Below are positions 49,001-59,576 of a stretch of DNA of 64,000 nt, in pieces (the stretch's first letter is position 1; every line of letters begins with the position of its first letter). This DNA is from Gibbula magus. Lineage: Eukaryota; Mollusca; Gastropoda; Trochida; Trochidae. The notes beneath the pieces were generated by a model. That model was given only the letters and a program-made list of their open reading frames with translations. It made no database searches and had not been told where the DNA came from. A program made the translations under genes and the position numbers. Where the stretch lies: assembly GCA_936450465.1 (NCBI GenBank), contig OW388290.1, positions 24,169,457-24,233,456 of the forward strand, given 5' to 3'.

Positions 49001-52000
49001 GGTAGGTCAACTTCAGCTAATGTTCTTGGTAGTGGAGGGATGTTCTGTCGGCGATGTCGGTACATGGCGCTCTTCATGCTGGGGAAGGACGGTAGGTGAG
49101 GGGTGACGTCGTCATCTTCATCGTTGATGACGTTGTTGTAGAGTTGCTGCATGGGCGTCGTCTCTTCTCTGGCCCTCTTCCTCGGTGTTCCAATGAACTT
49201 GATCTCCCGTTCATCCTTAGGCGTGTGGTTGTGCTCAGTAGTATACCGGATATAATCCCTAACAGTGGTACACTTTCCTCGACAGGACTTATCTACACAT
49301 CTCCAATAGATTGTATCTTCTTTAACCTTGTTCTTTACATACAGATGTCCATCTAGAAGTAACTGGGGTGCACCTTTCTGTGATGGGACATACTCTGCTC
49401 TTTGTAGGCCAGCCATATCGAAATAAGACAATTCTGCAACCATGCATATTTGGGTATATATACTCTAAATATTTCAAGAGGAAATTACTTGAGAACATCC
49501 TTAGCATCTCTGGTAAAATGCTACAATATCATGAACTTGAGATGTTAGTACTACATTTCATAATTCAGTTTGATGTTTTAAGCTCTTCTACTCAGTACCA
49601 GTTAACTAACTCCTTTAATGATGAGGCAGGAGATTAGTCAGATGGTCAGAGTGTGTTTACAAGAACATAGTGCGGGTCGGGCCAGTTCACTGATTAATTA
49701 GGGGTGATCAGTACTGCTCAGCCAATTAGTGTTGTAATTGATTCTGTATTTTGGGAATTCTGTCTTTTGGGAATTCCTCGCCACAAGGTCTGAGGCGCGT
49801 GTTCAGTACCAGTTTATCGCCGACAAAGCCTAGTCTAATAGCTTACCAATCAAATCATAGTTGTTAAACGGTCGCCGTTTTGAAAGAATTCGGAACAGAG
49901 GAAATGATATCTGTTTGGAGTTAGCTGCCCCTAGTTTCTGGCACCGACAGCTTTTGTTGGAGGTCTTGTGATTAGTTAACTGAAATGCGTCAGAACGTGC
50001 TAGCATATTGGCTATTATCCGATGGTTTTGTGAGGAAACCTCCAAACGATATGAGTTCGTATCTCGGTAGATGCACTATTTTGCAATTTTTATTCCTCGG
50101 AAAACCGTCGATTTTAATCAGACTGGATGAACGCCTTGCTATGCCATAAACCAATCTGGAAATATGTGTAATAAATAAGCTAATGTTGGCACTAACCATG
50201 CAAGAAAACGGAATAAAGGGGTTGGCTGGTTCTGGGGGGTCCACCTCGATATACAGCGTCACGTACTCCTCAGCACCGTGTGTCTCCGAGTACACTGCGT
50301 GGAATATCATCTGGTCTGAAACAATATCACACAATGAACGTTTAGAAATATGTAGCATTGGAATCCCTTTGGAGTTTAATAATGAAACCATTCATTTCAA
50401 TTCCCAGGCGTCGTTGGCCAGCTTCAAGCGATTTAACAGATTTTTAGTCAATACATTTTTGCTGACGATAATTCTAAAACACTTGGAGACATGAGAAAGT
50501 CATCCACGATTGACGTTTGAATGTCCTCTGCTGATTATTTGATTTTTTGGTAAATGTTATTGTAACTGACCGGTGAAGGGGGCGGAGCTACATTGACTGT
50601 AGTTGAAGTCGAGACGAGTATTGTCTGTACACACATCAAGAAAGGCTCCCTCGTCACATCCGGTCAACGTCACGTTGAACTCCCCCAACACGTCAGACGG
50701 AAAGGACACTACTGATGAAGCTAGAGATCCTGCAAAAAGAGAAGGCTTTTGTTATAAGAATTTTGAAAATAGATATAGGTAAACGGCTAATCCAAGGGTA
50801 TAACCTAAAAGTAAGTATTTTTGCGAAGGGAAGAGCCGATGGTCCGCGACATGTTCACATAGGAAATATGCGTACTTAGATGATATCCCTGGTCAAGCGG
50901 GTCAGAATTTTCACATGGGAAATACGCGTACTTAGATCATATTCCTGGTAAAGCTTGTCAGAATGTTCACATTGGAAATATGTCTATTTAGATGATATTC
51001 CTGGTCAAGCTAGTCAGAATTTTCAAATTGGAAATGTGTTTGTTCAGATGATATTCCTGGTCAAGCGAGTCGGAGTTTTCACATGGGGAAATATGCTAAC
51101 TTCCCATTATAATTATATAGGCTACTGAATCCAGGAATTTCACCAGAAATTAAATGATTATGATATAGCTGGGGTTGTACCCATCCTTACCTTCCTTCAT
51201 CATGAAGGAGAACGCGGCCGGATGTGTAGGTACTTCCGATAGACACACCTCAGCAACCGTCACATCCGAGGTGTTCAGCTTCGCTACTTTCCTTTCATTG
51301 TTGAAGATAGGATCCGAGTTGGGGGCTGTACATAATTCATGAGCATGTTGAACAGTATTGAAAGTAACAGTAGCAGCAGTTGTGTGTATGAGTGCACTCG
51401 AAATGTATATTATATAATGTCACTCATAGTAAAACACCCTTCTCTCTTCGGAAAATCAAGTTAAAGGTACATCCATTGTGTTGTTTGGGGTCACATGTGC
51501 CAAACGTTATAAATTGTGTTACTTTATCGAGAAGTACTGACTTTTGCCGAAAATTGCCGTTTTGATGATAGTCAACCCAATTTACCGGCGATATAAAGGT
51601 AAAAGTATCGATTTCTGATCGAAAATCGGACAATGCACAGCGTGTGGCGCGCGTCAGTTAGTCAAACGTAATTTTCGAAACTTATTTACAACAGACAAAA
51701 AGACAAATTTTGGTTGATGATGTTGAATAGGTCTTATAACTACTGTGCACGTACATGGGACATCTCGGCACATATCGTATGTTGGCACGTATGTTGGCAC
51801 GTATTAAAGCGAAATATTTTTTTATGAAATACAATGGATGCATCTTTGAAAAATGAGTGTACATGGTTCGTCATGGGAATCGTTTTCGTAATTTGAAATA
51901 ATAAAATGTGTTCACATTAAAATGTCCGCCATGCAATTTTTGCTTTATACGCAGCACTGTTATAACCAATAATTGATTTATATAATAAGATTTGTACCCT

Positions 52001-55000
52001 CTCAAGTTAATAAAGATGACATAACTATCATTATAATTAGTAAATTCGAAAAAATAAAATTTGCAAAAAAACTAGCTACAGACCCTTTCTCATTTAAAAA
52101 TTTTTTTTTAAAAAGTTTCCAATTAATGGGTCTCGCGGACAGACAAGTTACTCACGTGTGAGCTCGTAGTAGTGGAAGGTGGTCGCCGTGACCTTCCTGA
52201 TGTCCAGACACGTGTAGTCCACGAACACGACCGGCCCAGCAGAGTAGTGGGGAGATCTGGAGGGGAAGAAACACCTGCTTGTGTATCTTTTAAAATAATG
52301 GGTTCAAGAAGATATTACCCAAATTGCATCATTCTTCATATGTGTAATTTTAGATTTTTTTAAGATTTTTCTCATCTGAAACGTTTTCCGGTAGCTCTGA
52401 ATTGTAGTTGTGGCTATATTCAGATTCTTTAATATCTATACGAACCTTTACGACCATTGGTCATATGACCTCGCTTTCTATATGGGTCTGTACTCGCTAA
52501 AAGGTGAGTGCTTGCATACGAATGCAGATAGCATAGTTATTTAGGTAATACTATTACTAAAGTTAAAATCACGTTAATGCTTTGTGCTAGATCAGATAAG
52601 GAAAATAATGTGCCCAATGGCGTTGTATATATATATATGTCTGTGCAAATCTTCGTCGTCATCAACGAATTTCCAAAAATACAGAAGACTCTATGATTAA
52701 TGTTATATCAGGGACTCTATAAGCAATTATAAAGAGTTTGATTATTGAGTCCCTGGTTATATCAACAGCAATGTTTGTCCCGTCTAGTGTTATAACACGA
52801 ATAACATTTTATACATTGAAAGTGATGACGATTGTCTTGTTATAGACAGTGCCGTTATTTCCATAGACTTGCATGTTAATTAAGTCTAGTATAAATAATT
52901 TTCATAAAATAAGTTCTGGTTTGATCAATGTAAAGAATTCCAGCTTCAATTGAAATCATCTCAGCTTGAAGTACATCTTTAGCTTCAATTTTCTGACGAC
53001 GATTTAACAAGTGTTATCCGATTTACCTGCATGTGTACATTAAATAAAAACTGTTCCCTTAGCATGCTTAGATCGCCATGTTAAATTTGTTACAACTATG
53101 TATAAATGTCCATCAAATTATTGTCATTCCCTCTATATAGAAAACTTGATAAATGTGAATAGGATCGGACAGTATTCCTATCTATGAAAATTATTTATCC
53201 TAGACTAAATTAACATGTAAGTCTATGGAAATAACGTCACTGTCCGAATACTTTTTGCGTCACTCTGTACATTACTGTTTTCGCTTTCTTATATTAAAAT
53301 CGTGACAATATTTGAAAATGACAACAAACTGTGTAAATATTGTGTCCATCCTCTATAACTAAACATCGACACACACGACATATACAATATTGATTAGATT
53401 TTCATTTTTAAAAAATTCAAAATCAACATAATAGATAAAATCAATGCTTCCAACACGAAAACATTTACTTCATTTCGAAATATTTTTGCTACACAAATGA
53501 TTTGTCAGCAGAGATGGTAACAGCTTTGTTTCTGTGTCTAGACAATTAGGTTGAACAATAGACAACACATATATCCAATGTTGTTGACGACTAGTGATAG
53601 ACTTTATCAGTCCAGATTGACAGCTTGTAAATAATATCAATAAAATACGTAGGTGTTATGCATTCTGCTACAGGTTCAGTCAATATTGTCACATGTTCAT
53701 AGCATAAGATTAACTTTTTCTTTTACTTTATTTTAATTTATAAGTAAATAATATATATCTATATAATTAAAGTAACAAATATTTTCATCCACATGGAAGC
53801 TCAACATTTCTGTTAGAAACATTTACTTTCTTCTAATTGACATGAGAACTTGCACATCATTGGGATGCGTCAAATGAAATTTAAAGTAATATCTCTTCAA
53901 CAAGTATTACTCAGTGTTAAAAGCATTTTCATCGTTGAATTGTAGAGCGTTTTTAGTTATATAAATACGCATTTTATTGGTATCACTCAATCCTTTTCTG
54001 TCAATTGTAAAGAGATCGACAAACATTGTGTAATCTTTTCCAATTTATACGCCAGCCAGTGTGGAAATATCGAAGAATACCATACCGTACATGTGCTACA
54101 CCAATAAACAAATAATTTTAAAAACTTATAGAGCAAAGTAAGCTTTTAATTAATAATTCGTACATATTTAATGCAAGGATTTAATAATTGTATTCCTGTT
54201 GATACCGAACCATGTTCACTCATTTTTAACGTGAGAAGGTTGTTTTACTGTTACTGTGCCACTGCCCCTTTAAACTGCATATATCACATACAAAAGTATA
54301 AATGGAGATAAACCAAAATTATTTTCTTATCAATGGATTACAAAAAAAACATCTATGAAATGAACTGAGCTCTATGATGTACCACTAAGCATGAACGATC
54401 ATATGCGTTATTGAAACACGATTCTATCTACCTGACCTGTACTATCAGTATAAATGCACGGCGTATAAAAAAACACCTGTTGCAGCAAGTTAACAAAGGA
54501 GATTGTTTTCCTTTGTTAATTATCATGTCTATAAGGGAATGTATAACCATAACATACATAGTTTCCATTCTACTTTATCATGACCTATACATGATAACAA
54601 ACAATATGTCCAATTGTTACAAACATGTTCCAAATCAGAATGTATCTAACAAGGTCAGCTAGAGGTCATCGTTGACACATAATGATGACAACTTCCCAAC
54701 GCAAAGCATAACTGTTGCCAATCTCCATTACTTGCTGAATTAAATCTTGCAGTATTTCACTCACTTTTCCGGGCTAAAATAGTGGATCGCAGCACCTGAA
54801 AAGCATTGTGGGCTCTGATTTCCTTGCACTGAAACCTTAAGGAAACGCGACAAGGCTTAATCAGCCAGTAATGGAGACTGGCAAGTTATGTTTTTACAAT
54901 TTTTTCAACATATGTAAATGATATCAATCGATAGATTTCGTCTACAACATGACACATGATCATAATGAAAAAACATCCCTATAACGACAAACAGATGTAC

Positions 55001-58000
55001 TTTAATTTCAAAGATACCTATCGTCCGTTTTAGCAAGAAGCAAGATTGTGTTGTCATTTAACAGATTTCCTTATTAGCAGTCTACGTTATGTAGGATATA
55101 GAACGCAATAATAGAGGTTTTGCAGATTGCGAACTTGTCAATTGCAAAGTCGCTATGGCAACGCGCACGTTGAAATACTTATTCTCGACTGCATTCGTCC
55201 TGCAGTTAGTTGCGCTTGTCACTCATTGCTGGTTGTGACCATAGTTATGTTTACATGTTTCTAAATGTCTTGAAAATGTACAGGTTATGGATATTTCACT
55301 TGTTAAATGGTATTTTATTATTATTAGACCAGCAACCTATGACACATTCATATAGTTATATAATCATTTGATTATTCAAGAAAAATACTTAGTTGGCAAA
55401 ATAACTGTAACTGAATCAAGTGATAAATAGAAAACACTAAAAAACTAGTGGATTTCCATTTCAGTGGGAAGGAGTACTACCTAACTACATAAATATGTAT
55501 AAATGCATATTCATAATGTATTTGTCATAACAATAATATTTTTATTGTATAATGCGTTGAGGAATTATGTTACATGTTTACCCACTGACATAATGTCTTT
55601 TACATTTAAAATTCTATTCTGCATGTGTTATATATTTAAGTCTTGTCAAATGAGTTGTTGATTTGTTTTAACCACAGTAGTTTTCGCTTGAAATTTAAGA
55701 CTCGATCCATATTAACCCTGAAAAACACTTTTACTAATTAGTGTGATTTCTCCGCTTACTTGAGGTCGAAAAATCTGCGAAAAATTATTTGTATATCTTT
55801 CAAAGAGATCGAATTTTGATAATTTTGAACAAGAACATGAACATGAACATGAATGTGAACATACTCACGGACTCTTTAGGTATACCTTGATTCACTTGCT
55901 AAAAGCCCCTTGACTAAGGGCGCCCATAGTCCGAAGTAATGCTAGTGTGATACGATAAACTTATTTCATATTTTCAAAAATATGCATAGTATAGAATATC
56001 ATAACAATACATGGCCTAACCTTCCTACATATATTTGAGAATGAGTCTGTGTCTGTTGATGTTCAACTTTCCGTATGTACATTTTAAACATTCGTTTGAA
56101 TTATTTTGTAAGTAATGTATTGTCATTAACTTCCTTGTCTTACTTTAAAACACATTCATGAACAACTTTTTAAACATATCTACAACATAAGTTCAACAAA
56201 CACAATGCATTTCGCCAAATAGGATATTGCTTTAACATGTCGACAAATGAGAAAACGTCTTTTTCATGAATTGCAGATGTAAAAGTGATGTTAACTGAAA
56301 ACGAATATGACACATCGGGATGTTTCAATCAGTGACAGCTGTATTAACCCAGCTGTTCGCTCTGGATCAAGTGCGACGTACAGCATAACCCATGTAACGT
56401 GTGTAACCATGGGCAAAACGTTGAACAGCTTTACGTCTTTACATAAGCCATCTTCATTACAACTCGTCCTCGGGACTTTGGTTAAAATACTTAATCACCT
56501 GGTGGATCGATGCTTCAACAGGGTTACTTCATTGATGTTTGTGGAAACAACATCGTAGTCATTAGCAATATCAAGCATTGCTTCATCACTATGAAGCGAT
56601 ATTATCTTTATCGATATCTATTGTCCACCCTTTACCTTCAGCCTGCTCGATAAACACTTCAATGGCGGGTATCGGGTATGTGAAGTGACGCGGGTATGTT
56701 AGGTATAGGAAGTGTCCAGGCCATGACGGTCACCCCAATACAACACTATATGATAGTGGTAACGGGATATCAGATCCAGTGCTTGCCAATGAAGCGTTTG
56801 GGTATTCATCAATCCTTTCACGAACAGTCGTCATATACCAGAATAAACTAAAGCTGATATACATGTCCTTTTAATGAACAAGAACAGAGTGATTCCAGCT
56901 GGAATTGGTCATAAACATTACTTGATAGACCAGATACTCTGTTTCCACTATTCCTAAATTATAAAGAAATTGTCTGATTGATCGGATCTTAGATAAGTTC
57001 AATATTACACAAAGATAAAACGGTTATTGGCGCTGGATCTTCTGAGGTTCAGTTAATGGTCAAGCCCTGAAGATTCGTTACCTTTTTCTTGCAACTAAGA
57101 CGTTATAGATCCATTCACAAAACTTCAATTGCCTATTGCTCATGCTGGTTTATGGGTGTCAAAGACTTCTTTTGGGGCAGTTCTTATTACAATGCATTGG
57201 CTACAGAATTTTCTCCCAGAACTGTTAAAGGTGTCTGATATATATATATGGCGAAATTTCACGAATTGATTCTCAAAACTGTTATAGGTTTCTGTGACAT
57301 TCGGAGCTTACACGAATTTATAACAGCTAGAATCAAAGGAAAATTAGCAATACAATTATTCATTCTTATTTGCATGTATGTGATATTTTTAGAGATTCTT
57401 TTAAATAAGAGCAATAGTCCGTGGATTTGTGTATGAAACCATTGCAATTAAGACGTTATGAATTAATTTACCCTATCCATTTAAAATTAAACAAAATTCG
57501 GTTTCAAAAGGAAAGACACAATGGAATTATTTATATGTGACGAATATATTGTCCCTGAATAACGTTAAAGATTACGAAATCAGAATTTTCTTTCAAAATG
57601 CATTTTAGTGACAAAAGGGCCTGTCAAAAATTGAACACATACAAGACCACCTATATTTGTACACAATTTTAACAACACATTCGATGTAGTTGTTTCAAAG
57701 AACCATTATTTTATATGTAGTAAGTGTTTATTTTAGACAACACATCTGGTAAATGTTTACTCTACATATATGGCGGAATACGGAATAAGATTCCTTGTAA
57801 AACCCGCACCATGTTGATTGTATACAAAACCTAATTTCTATCTATATGCATTCTAGGTCAATCTTCACATGGAGTCCACAACAAAATGATTGAAAGGACA
57901 GTGAAAATTAACAAATCGGTCGTTGACATAGAGAGACTAAAAAGACTAGAACTAAAAATGCCGTTGATATTGATGTCATTTATGTTCATTGAAAATAACC

Positions 58001-58685
58001 ATTAATAATATTCACTGGAAATTATCATTAATTATGTTCATTGAATAACTCATGAAGATGTATCATAAGTTAATAGATTAATCCAGCGTATAATCTCAGG
58101 GCCAAAACTAAATTTGAGTAAGACAGAATTGATGAAATCAGTGGAGACTGTGTTGAACACTTTTTTTTAAATCGATTCAAAACAAATATTCAAATAGCCT
58201 TCATCAAGGATCACACTAAAGAGGAAAGGTTATCCAACGTTTCTGTTTCCAAAAATAGCATACTATCTTGCCATTGGCAATTGATCATCAAAACGTCGCT
58301 GATCGATTGCACAACAAACTTTGATTCCAACCACCAATCAGAAATCTCCATTTCTAGTCAAGAATTCGCTCCACTTGTAACAGAGTTTACTTGGAAACAA
58401 CTGATCTTAGGGAGGAGAATGCAGAATGTATAAGTACACATTTGTTTTTTTAATATTATTGATTTCTTTGTTGCCAAATTGTTAACGTAACACTACAAAA
58501 CTAGGATCTTTCAATGGATGACAATGCCAACCTGAGGACGTATTTTTGGCCTTCCTTCATGAGACATTCCATGGTTCTTTCTTGCGTGAAGAATGGTCCG
58601 ACTGTGTCACTGGTGAAGCTCAAGGTCGAGAGTGTGCTGGTCACCCAGTTTCCGGTCAACTCGGACGGAAACTCGCATACTGACG
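39953..58685 (-). CDS. Secreted, probably GPI-anchored Cys-rich surface protein, gene span (9 exons seen, 5' incomplete)
   Basis: Nine minus-strand exons with GT-AG borders join without a stop or phase conflict: 58685-58532, 52256-52156, 51325-51191, 50729-50571, 50315-50197, 47339-47222, 43290-43165, 41312-41296, 40027-39953. They give at least 333 aa. Modules: CEFPSELTGNW, then VVSFPSDVLGEFNVTLTGC, suggesting two related units; about ten Cys in the ectodomain, several N-glycosylation sites (NTS, NVT, NYS), a Thr/Ser-rich stalk (EAATTTSG, TNSSDITS), and a C-terminal NSASG followed by a 19-residue hydrophobic tail with no cytoplasmic residues, as in GPI signals. The family is not recognised with certainty; CxFP...GxW recalls the extracellular DUF7042-DUF7045 group of invertebrate proteins. 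Signal peptide exon(s) lie upstream of 58685 or outside the window. Confidence 0.82.
40028..41295 (-). other. Surface protein intron 8
   Basis: No exon or clear repeat. The open frame at 40460-40753 on the plus strand has no family resemblance. Confidence 0.6.
41296..41312 (-). CDS. Surface protein 17-nt microexon
   Basis: CAACCACGACGAGCAAG on the minus strand, between TTTTAG and GTAAGT. It completes the split Ser codon of the previous exon (T|CA) and adds TTTSK, restoring phase 0 for the last exon. Without it, joining the flanking exons would create TAA at once. The Thr/Ser content fits the stalk. Confidence 0.75.
41313..43164 (-). other. Surface protein intron 7
   Basis: Contains a small inverted-repeat element (42198-42350). 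Otherwise no exon or gene seen. Confidence 0.6.
42198..42350. repeat. Inverted-repeat element
   Basis: GCCATAGGACCGGAAATGG faces CCATTTCCAGTTCTATGTC, and TATAACATATAATGAAGG faces CCTTCTTGATATGTTATA. A small decayed MITE. Confidence 0.5.
43165..43290 (-). CDS. Surface protein stalk exon
   Basis: Acceptor TATTTCAG, donor GTAAGT. Encodes VCDVV then a Thr/Ser-rich, likely O-glycosylated stretch (TTEAATTTSGTVVTTADET, TNSSDITSAPAVVDG). The other two frames stop at once, fixing the phase. Confidence 0.82.
43430..45150 (+). repeat. Tandem-repeat element split by a nested insertion
   Basis: Units with ACATCTACATGATATGTGGAGG and ACCAAATTTGGTGAGGATTGG occur at about 43432, 44882 and 45023. They end in a GC-rich GACGCCAACGCAGACGTCGG hairpin near 45125-45150. 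Element 3 sits between the first and second units. Confidence 0.6.
43701..44853 (+). mobile_element. Hairpin-ended tandem-repeat element 3 (166-169-bp unit)
   Basis: Left: hairpin GTGAGCGTGGCTCAC then TAATACCCCCGACTG. Middle: about 540 bp of leader, then about three units with CCTAGTGGTGAAG (44307, 44473, 44642). Right: a GGACGGACGGAAGGAC track, then the hairpin ACCCCCAACCGTTGGTCGGG ending GGTATAATAA. Inserted in another tandem-repeat element whose unit resumes at once after it. Confidence 0.78.
45278..45973. mobile_element. MITE family H, 682 bp, 75-bp ends
   Basis: Ends at 45285 and 45966: CAACTTCCCCCGCAAGTCAT and the complement of AACTTGCGGGGGAGTTG, extending about 75 bases to GCTGCATTTCGT. 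GGTCGAT flanks both sides (45278-45284, 45967-45973), a 7- to 8-base target duplication as hAT-like elements make. A shorter copy lies at 54689-54890. Confidence 0.8.
45974..46690 (-). other. Intron 6 sequence, nothing recognised
   Basis: AT-rich, without long frames. No repeat was seen between MITE H and the LINE end. Confidence 0.5.
46690..47100 (+). pseudogene. LINE 3' end fragment
   Basis: A decayed frame gives CDRCNLRSIEDEFHFVHLCP at about 46797-46855, the LINE Cys/His module, followed by a 3' region ending CTGAATAAAATCTATCTC near 47080. In intron 6 of the surface-protein gene, opposite strand. Confidence 0.65.
47222..47339 (-). CDS. Surface protein exon (extracellular)
   Basis: Acceptor TTCCACAG, donor GTTAGT. 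Encodes AVGGSDGNLTLTIAPGNCQ and NVTEPGVAMELTET, with two N-glycosylation sites and one Cys. Phase 0 in, phase 1 out; matches both neighbours. Confidence 0.82.
48112..48280. repeat. Twofold repeat with (TTTG)n microsatellites
   Basis: Two copies, about 80 bp each, of CACATATTCTTCAAA, ATGTACATTTG, (TTTG)n and TTCATTTCTAGTTCA. Inside the MULE, beyond the 3' end of its transposase. Confidence 0.8.
48288..48391 (-). pseudogene. Detached C-terminal end of the MULE transposase
   Basis: The frame starting MDREKERRLMRLKDQL and ending PLQFLDAVGH then TAG resembles the C-terminus of animal MULE transposases. It lies downstream of the duplicated 5' segment, out of continuity with the main ORF, so the original gene has lost its middle. 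Confidence 0.55.
48381..48507. repeat. Direct repeat copy of the MULE 5' end (filler)
   Basis: Near-identical to 49349-49475, the promoter-proximal part and first codons of the transposase. At the junction both copies share CTAGATGGACA and then diverge, a sign of microhomology-driven repair. Confidence 0.88.
48505..49443 (-). pseudogene. MULE transposase with FLYWCH zinc finger, truncated (312 aa)
   Basis: From ATG at 49443. Residues 27-75 form a FLYWCH-type finger (DGHLYVKN, IYWRC with Cys49, Cys54, TEHNH with His71 and His73). Residues 185-300 are the MULE DDE-type core, with MDGT (Asp192), QTDFEMA (Asp259) and CLFHFCQGLWRK. After DPDVRKW the frame runs into a second copy of the element's own 5' end and stops, so the last catalytic acid region is missing. 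It would have moved DNA elements by cut-and-paste; this copy cannot encode a full enzyme. Confidence 0.88.
50197..50315 (-). CDS. Surface protein exon (extracellular)
   Basis: Acceptor GTTTCAG, donor GTTAGT. Encodes QMIFHAVYSETHGAEEYVTL and then YIEVDPPEPANPFIPFSCM. Beta-rich with one Cys. Phase 1 in, phase 0 out. Confidence 0.85.
50571..50729 (-). CDS. Surface protein exon (second FP/G module)
   Basis: Acceptor TTTTTGCAG, donor GTCAGT. Encodes SLASSVVSFPSDVLGEF, NVTLTGCDEG, LDVCTDNTRLDFNYSQC. Three Cys and two N-glycosylation sites. Confidence 0.87.
50855..51100. repeat. 57-bp tandem repeat, about four units
   Basis: Units with GATGATATTCCTGGTCAAGC and TCACATGGGAAATA recur about every 57 bases in the surface-protein intron. 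Confidence 0.8.
51191..51325 (-). CDS. Surface protein exon (extracellular)
   Basis: Acceptor TGTACAG, donor GTAAGG. Encodes PNSDPIFNNERKVAKLNTSD, then VTVAEVCLSEVPTHPAAFSF and MMKE. One N-glycosylation site. Phases 1 in and 1 out fit both neighbours. Confidence 0.85.
51365..52092. mobile_element. Longer, decayed relative of the TTAA MITE
   Basis: The right half matches 2330-2599 closely, for example AAATAATAAAATGTGTTCACA and GCCATGCAATTTTTGCTTTA. The left edge matches 2270-2350. The copy has about 370 extra internal bases and eroded ends. It touches the donor side of the exon at 52156. Confidence 0.75.
52156..52256 (-). CDS. Surface protein exon (extracellular)
   Basis: Acceptor CCCTCCAG, donor GTGAGT. 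Encodes SPHYSAGPVVFVDYTCLDIR then KVTATTFHYYELT. Split codons on both sides (AG|A Arg, C|CC Pro) match the neighbouring exons. Confidence 0.85.
52702..52763. repeat. Short hairpin
   Basis: ATATCAGGGACTC faces GAGTCCCTGGTTATAT with a loop of about 30 bases. Probably an old MITE remnant. Confidence 0.5.
52844..53245. mobile_element. MITE with about 62-bp near-perfect ends
   Basis: The left end GACAGTGCCGTTATTTCCAT is the complement of the right end ATGGAAATAACGTCACTGTC. Arms continue to ATAAATAATTTTCAT. High arm similarity suggests a fairly young insertion. Confidence 0.8.
53960..54120 (+). pseudogene. LINE C-terminal module trace
   Basis: A short frame reads CGNIEEYHTVHVL, resembling the Cys-Gly...Glu...His pattern of LINE C-termini seen elsewhere in the window. 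Very decayed. Confidence 0.35.
54689..54890. mobile_element. MITE family H, short copy
   Basis: CAACTTCCCAACGCAAAGCA and later TTGCCAATCTCCATTACT face AGTAATGGAGACTGGCAAG. Same ends as 45285-45966, with the middle deleted. Confidence 0.7.
55470..55700 (+). repeat. LINE 3' UTR-like repeat
   Basis: ATTCATAATGTATTTGTCA and ATGTTACATGTTTACCCACT match the 3' part of the LINE end at 17690-17775. Confidence 0.6.
58532..58685 (-). CDS. Surface protein first visible exon (first FP/GxW module)
   Basis: Acceptor TATTTGCAG; donor GTTGGC is weak but gives the right phase. Encodes SVCEFPSELTGNWVTSTLST, then FTQERTMECLMKEG. Two Cys. It begins with two bases of a codon, so at least one exon is missing upstream. 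Confidence 0.8.
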
Positions 58686-59576
58686 CTGCAAATACAGAGA
58701 CATGATATATACTAAGTAACTAGTAAGTACCGATAAGAACAACCATATCCAAATTGAAATAAATGATAAATATATCTTCCAACGGACCTAACATTGTAAG
58801 AACCGGCATTATATATTCGCAAAAACGGTAAAGCGTGTACGTTTTTTCACGTTTTAAAAAAAAAAAAAAGCATTTTTTCTAGTAGACCCCGTTTACTCAG
58901 TTTACCGTTGATGTTTAGAAAGTAACTGAACTAAAACACATAATTACAATCATAGTTATCACAGTGATTTTATCGTAAGGTAGTCCCATTGTATGTATAC
59001 CATAAAAAAAAAAAATTTAAACTGATGTTCTAAATTATTTAGATTGGCAAGGACCTTGCTTTCAAAATGGTCTAGTCACGGAAACATGAATATTATTTAT
59101 CATTACGTGTACACTGTATCAACAACTCAAAGAGAGCGTACTACAGATTTATAATTATTTACGTCATATTTCAATCTGTAGAAATCCAATGTTAGAAATG
59201 CAGAATGCGTGGACAAGAATAGTTTATATGTGGTTGTTTAACCATTATATTATCAACTAGATGGGAAAACATGCTGTATTACTCCGAAACACAGCTTTTA
59301 GGCTTATAGCTATTGAAAATTTTAACCAATTATGTTAAGTATACAACATTAATATTCCCAGTTCAACAACATTTAAAATAGGGACTGTCTAACATGTGTG
59401 TCCCGAGCAAGTGATGAATAGAAGAGATACCGAACTCACACAATAATCGCCCGGCGATTATTAATTTCAAACACCGATTTCATGTAAATAATATAAATAA
59501 ATGAGTAATTATAAAGCGGCGTTACCACATATCGTATGCTCAAATGACTGTACAAGTCAATGGTGATAAAATGTAA

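Larger units (their letters stand above)
47883..49775 (-). mobile_element. MULE-type DNA transposon, internally rearranged
   Basis: Ends of about 24 bases: TCCCAAAAGACAGAATTCCC at 47883 and its complement near 49750-49775. An extra copy of the motif lies at 47985-48015. It carries the FLYWCH/MULE transposase remnant on the minus strand, a duplicated TTTG-microsatellite region at 48112-48280, and a 127-bp direct repeat (48381-48507, 49349-49475). Confidence 0.75.
47805..50125. mobile_element. MITE family F copy split by a MULE
   Basis: Left end CAGTCTGATTAAAATTAGAC (47805) and right end ATTTTAATCAGACTG (to 50125) with matching 70-base arms, as in the short copy at 39311-39499. The MULE at 47883-49775 occupies its middle. 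Confidence 0.75.
53246..58531 (-). other. Surface protein intron 1 remainder
   Basis: Contains a LINE 3' trace at 53960-54120, a MITE H copy (54689-54890) and a LINE UTR repeat at 55470-55700. Otherwise AT-rich with no exon or gene seen, including 55701-58531. Confidence 0.6.

Noticed and set aside
48595..49356. Plus-strand frames opposite the MULE transposase
   Set aside because: They are antisense or off-frame shadows of the FLYWCH/MULE coding sequence.
58090..58435. LINE-like module around GDCVEHFFLNRFK
   Set aside because: The pattern is incomplete, with no second Cys, and no tail follows.
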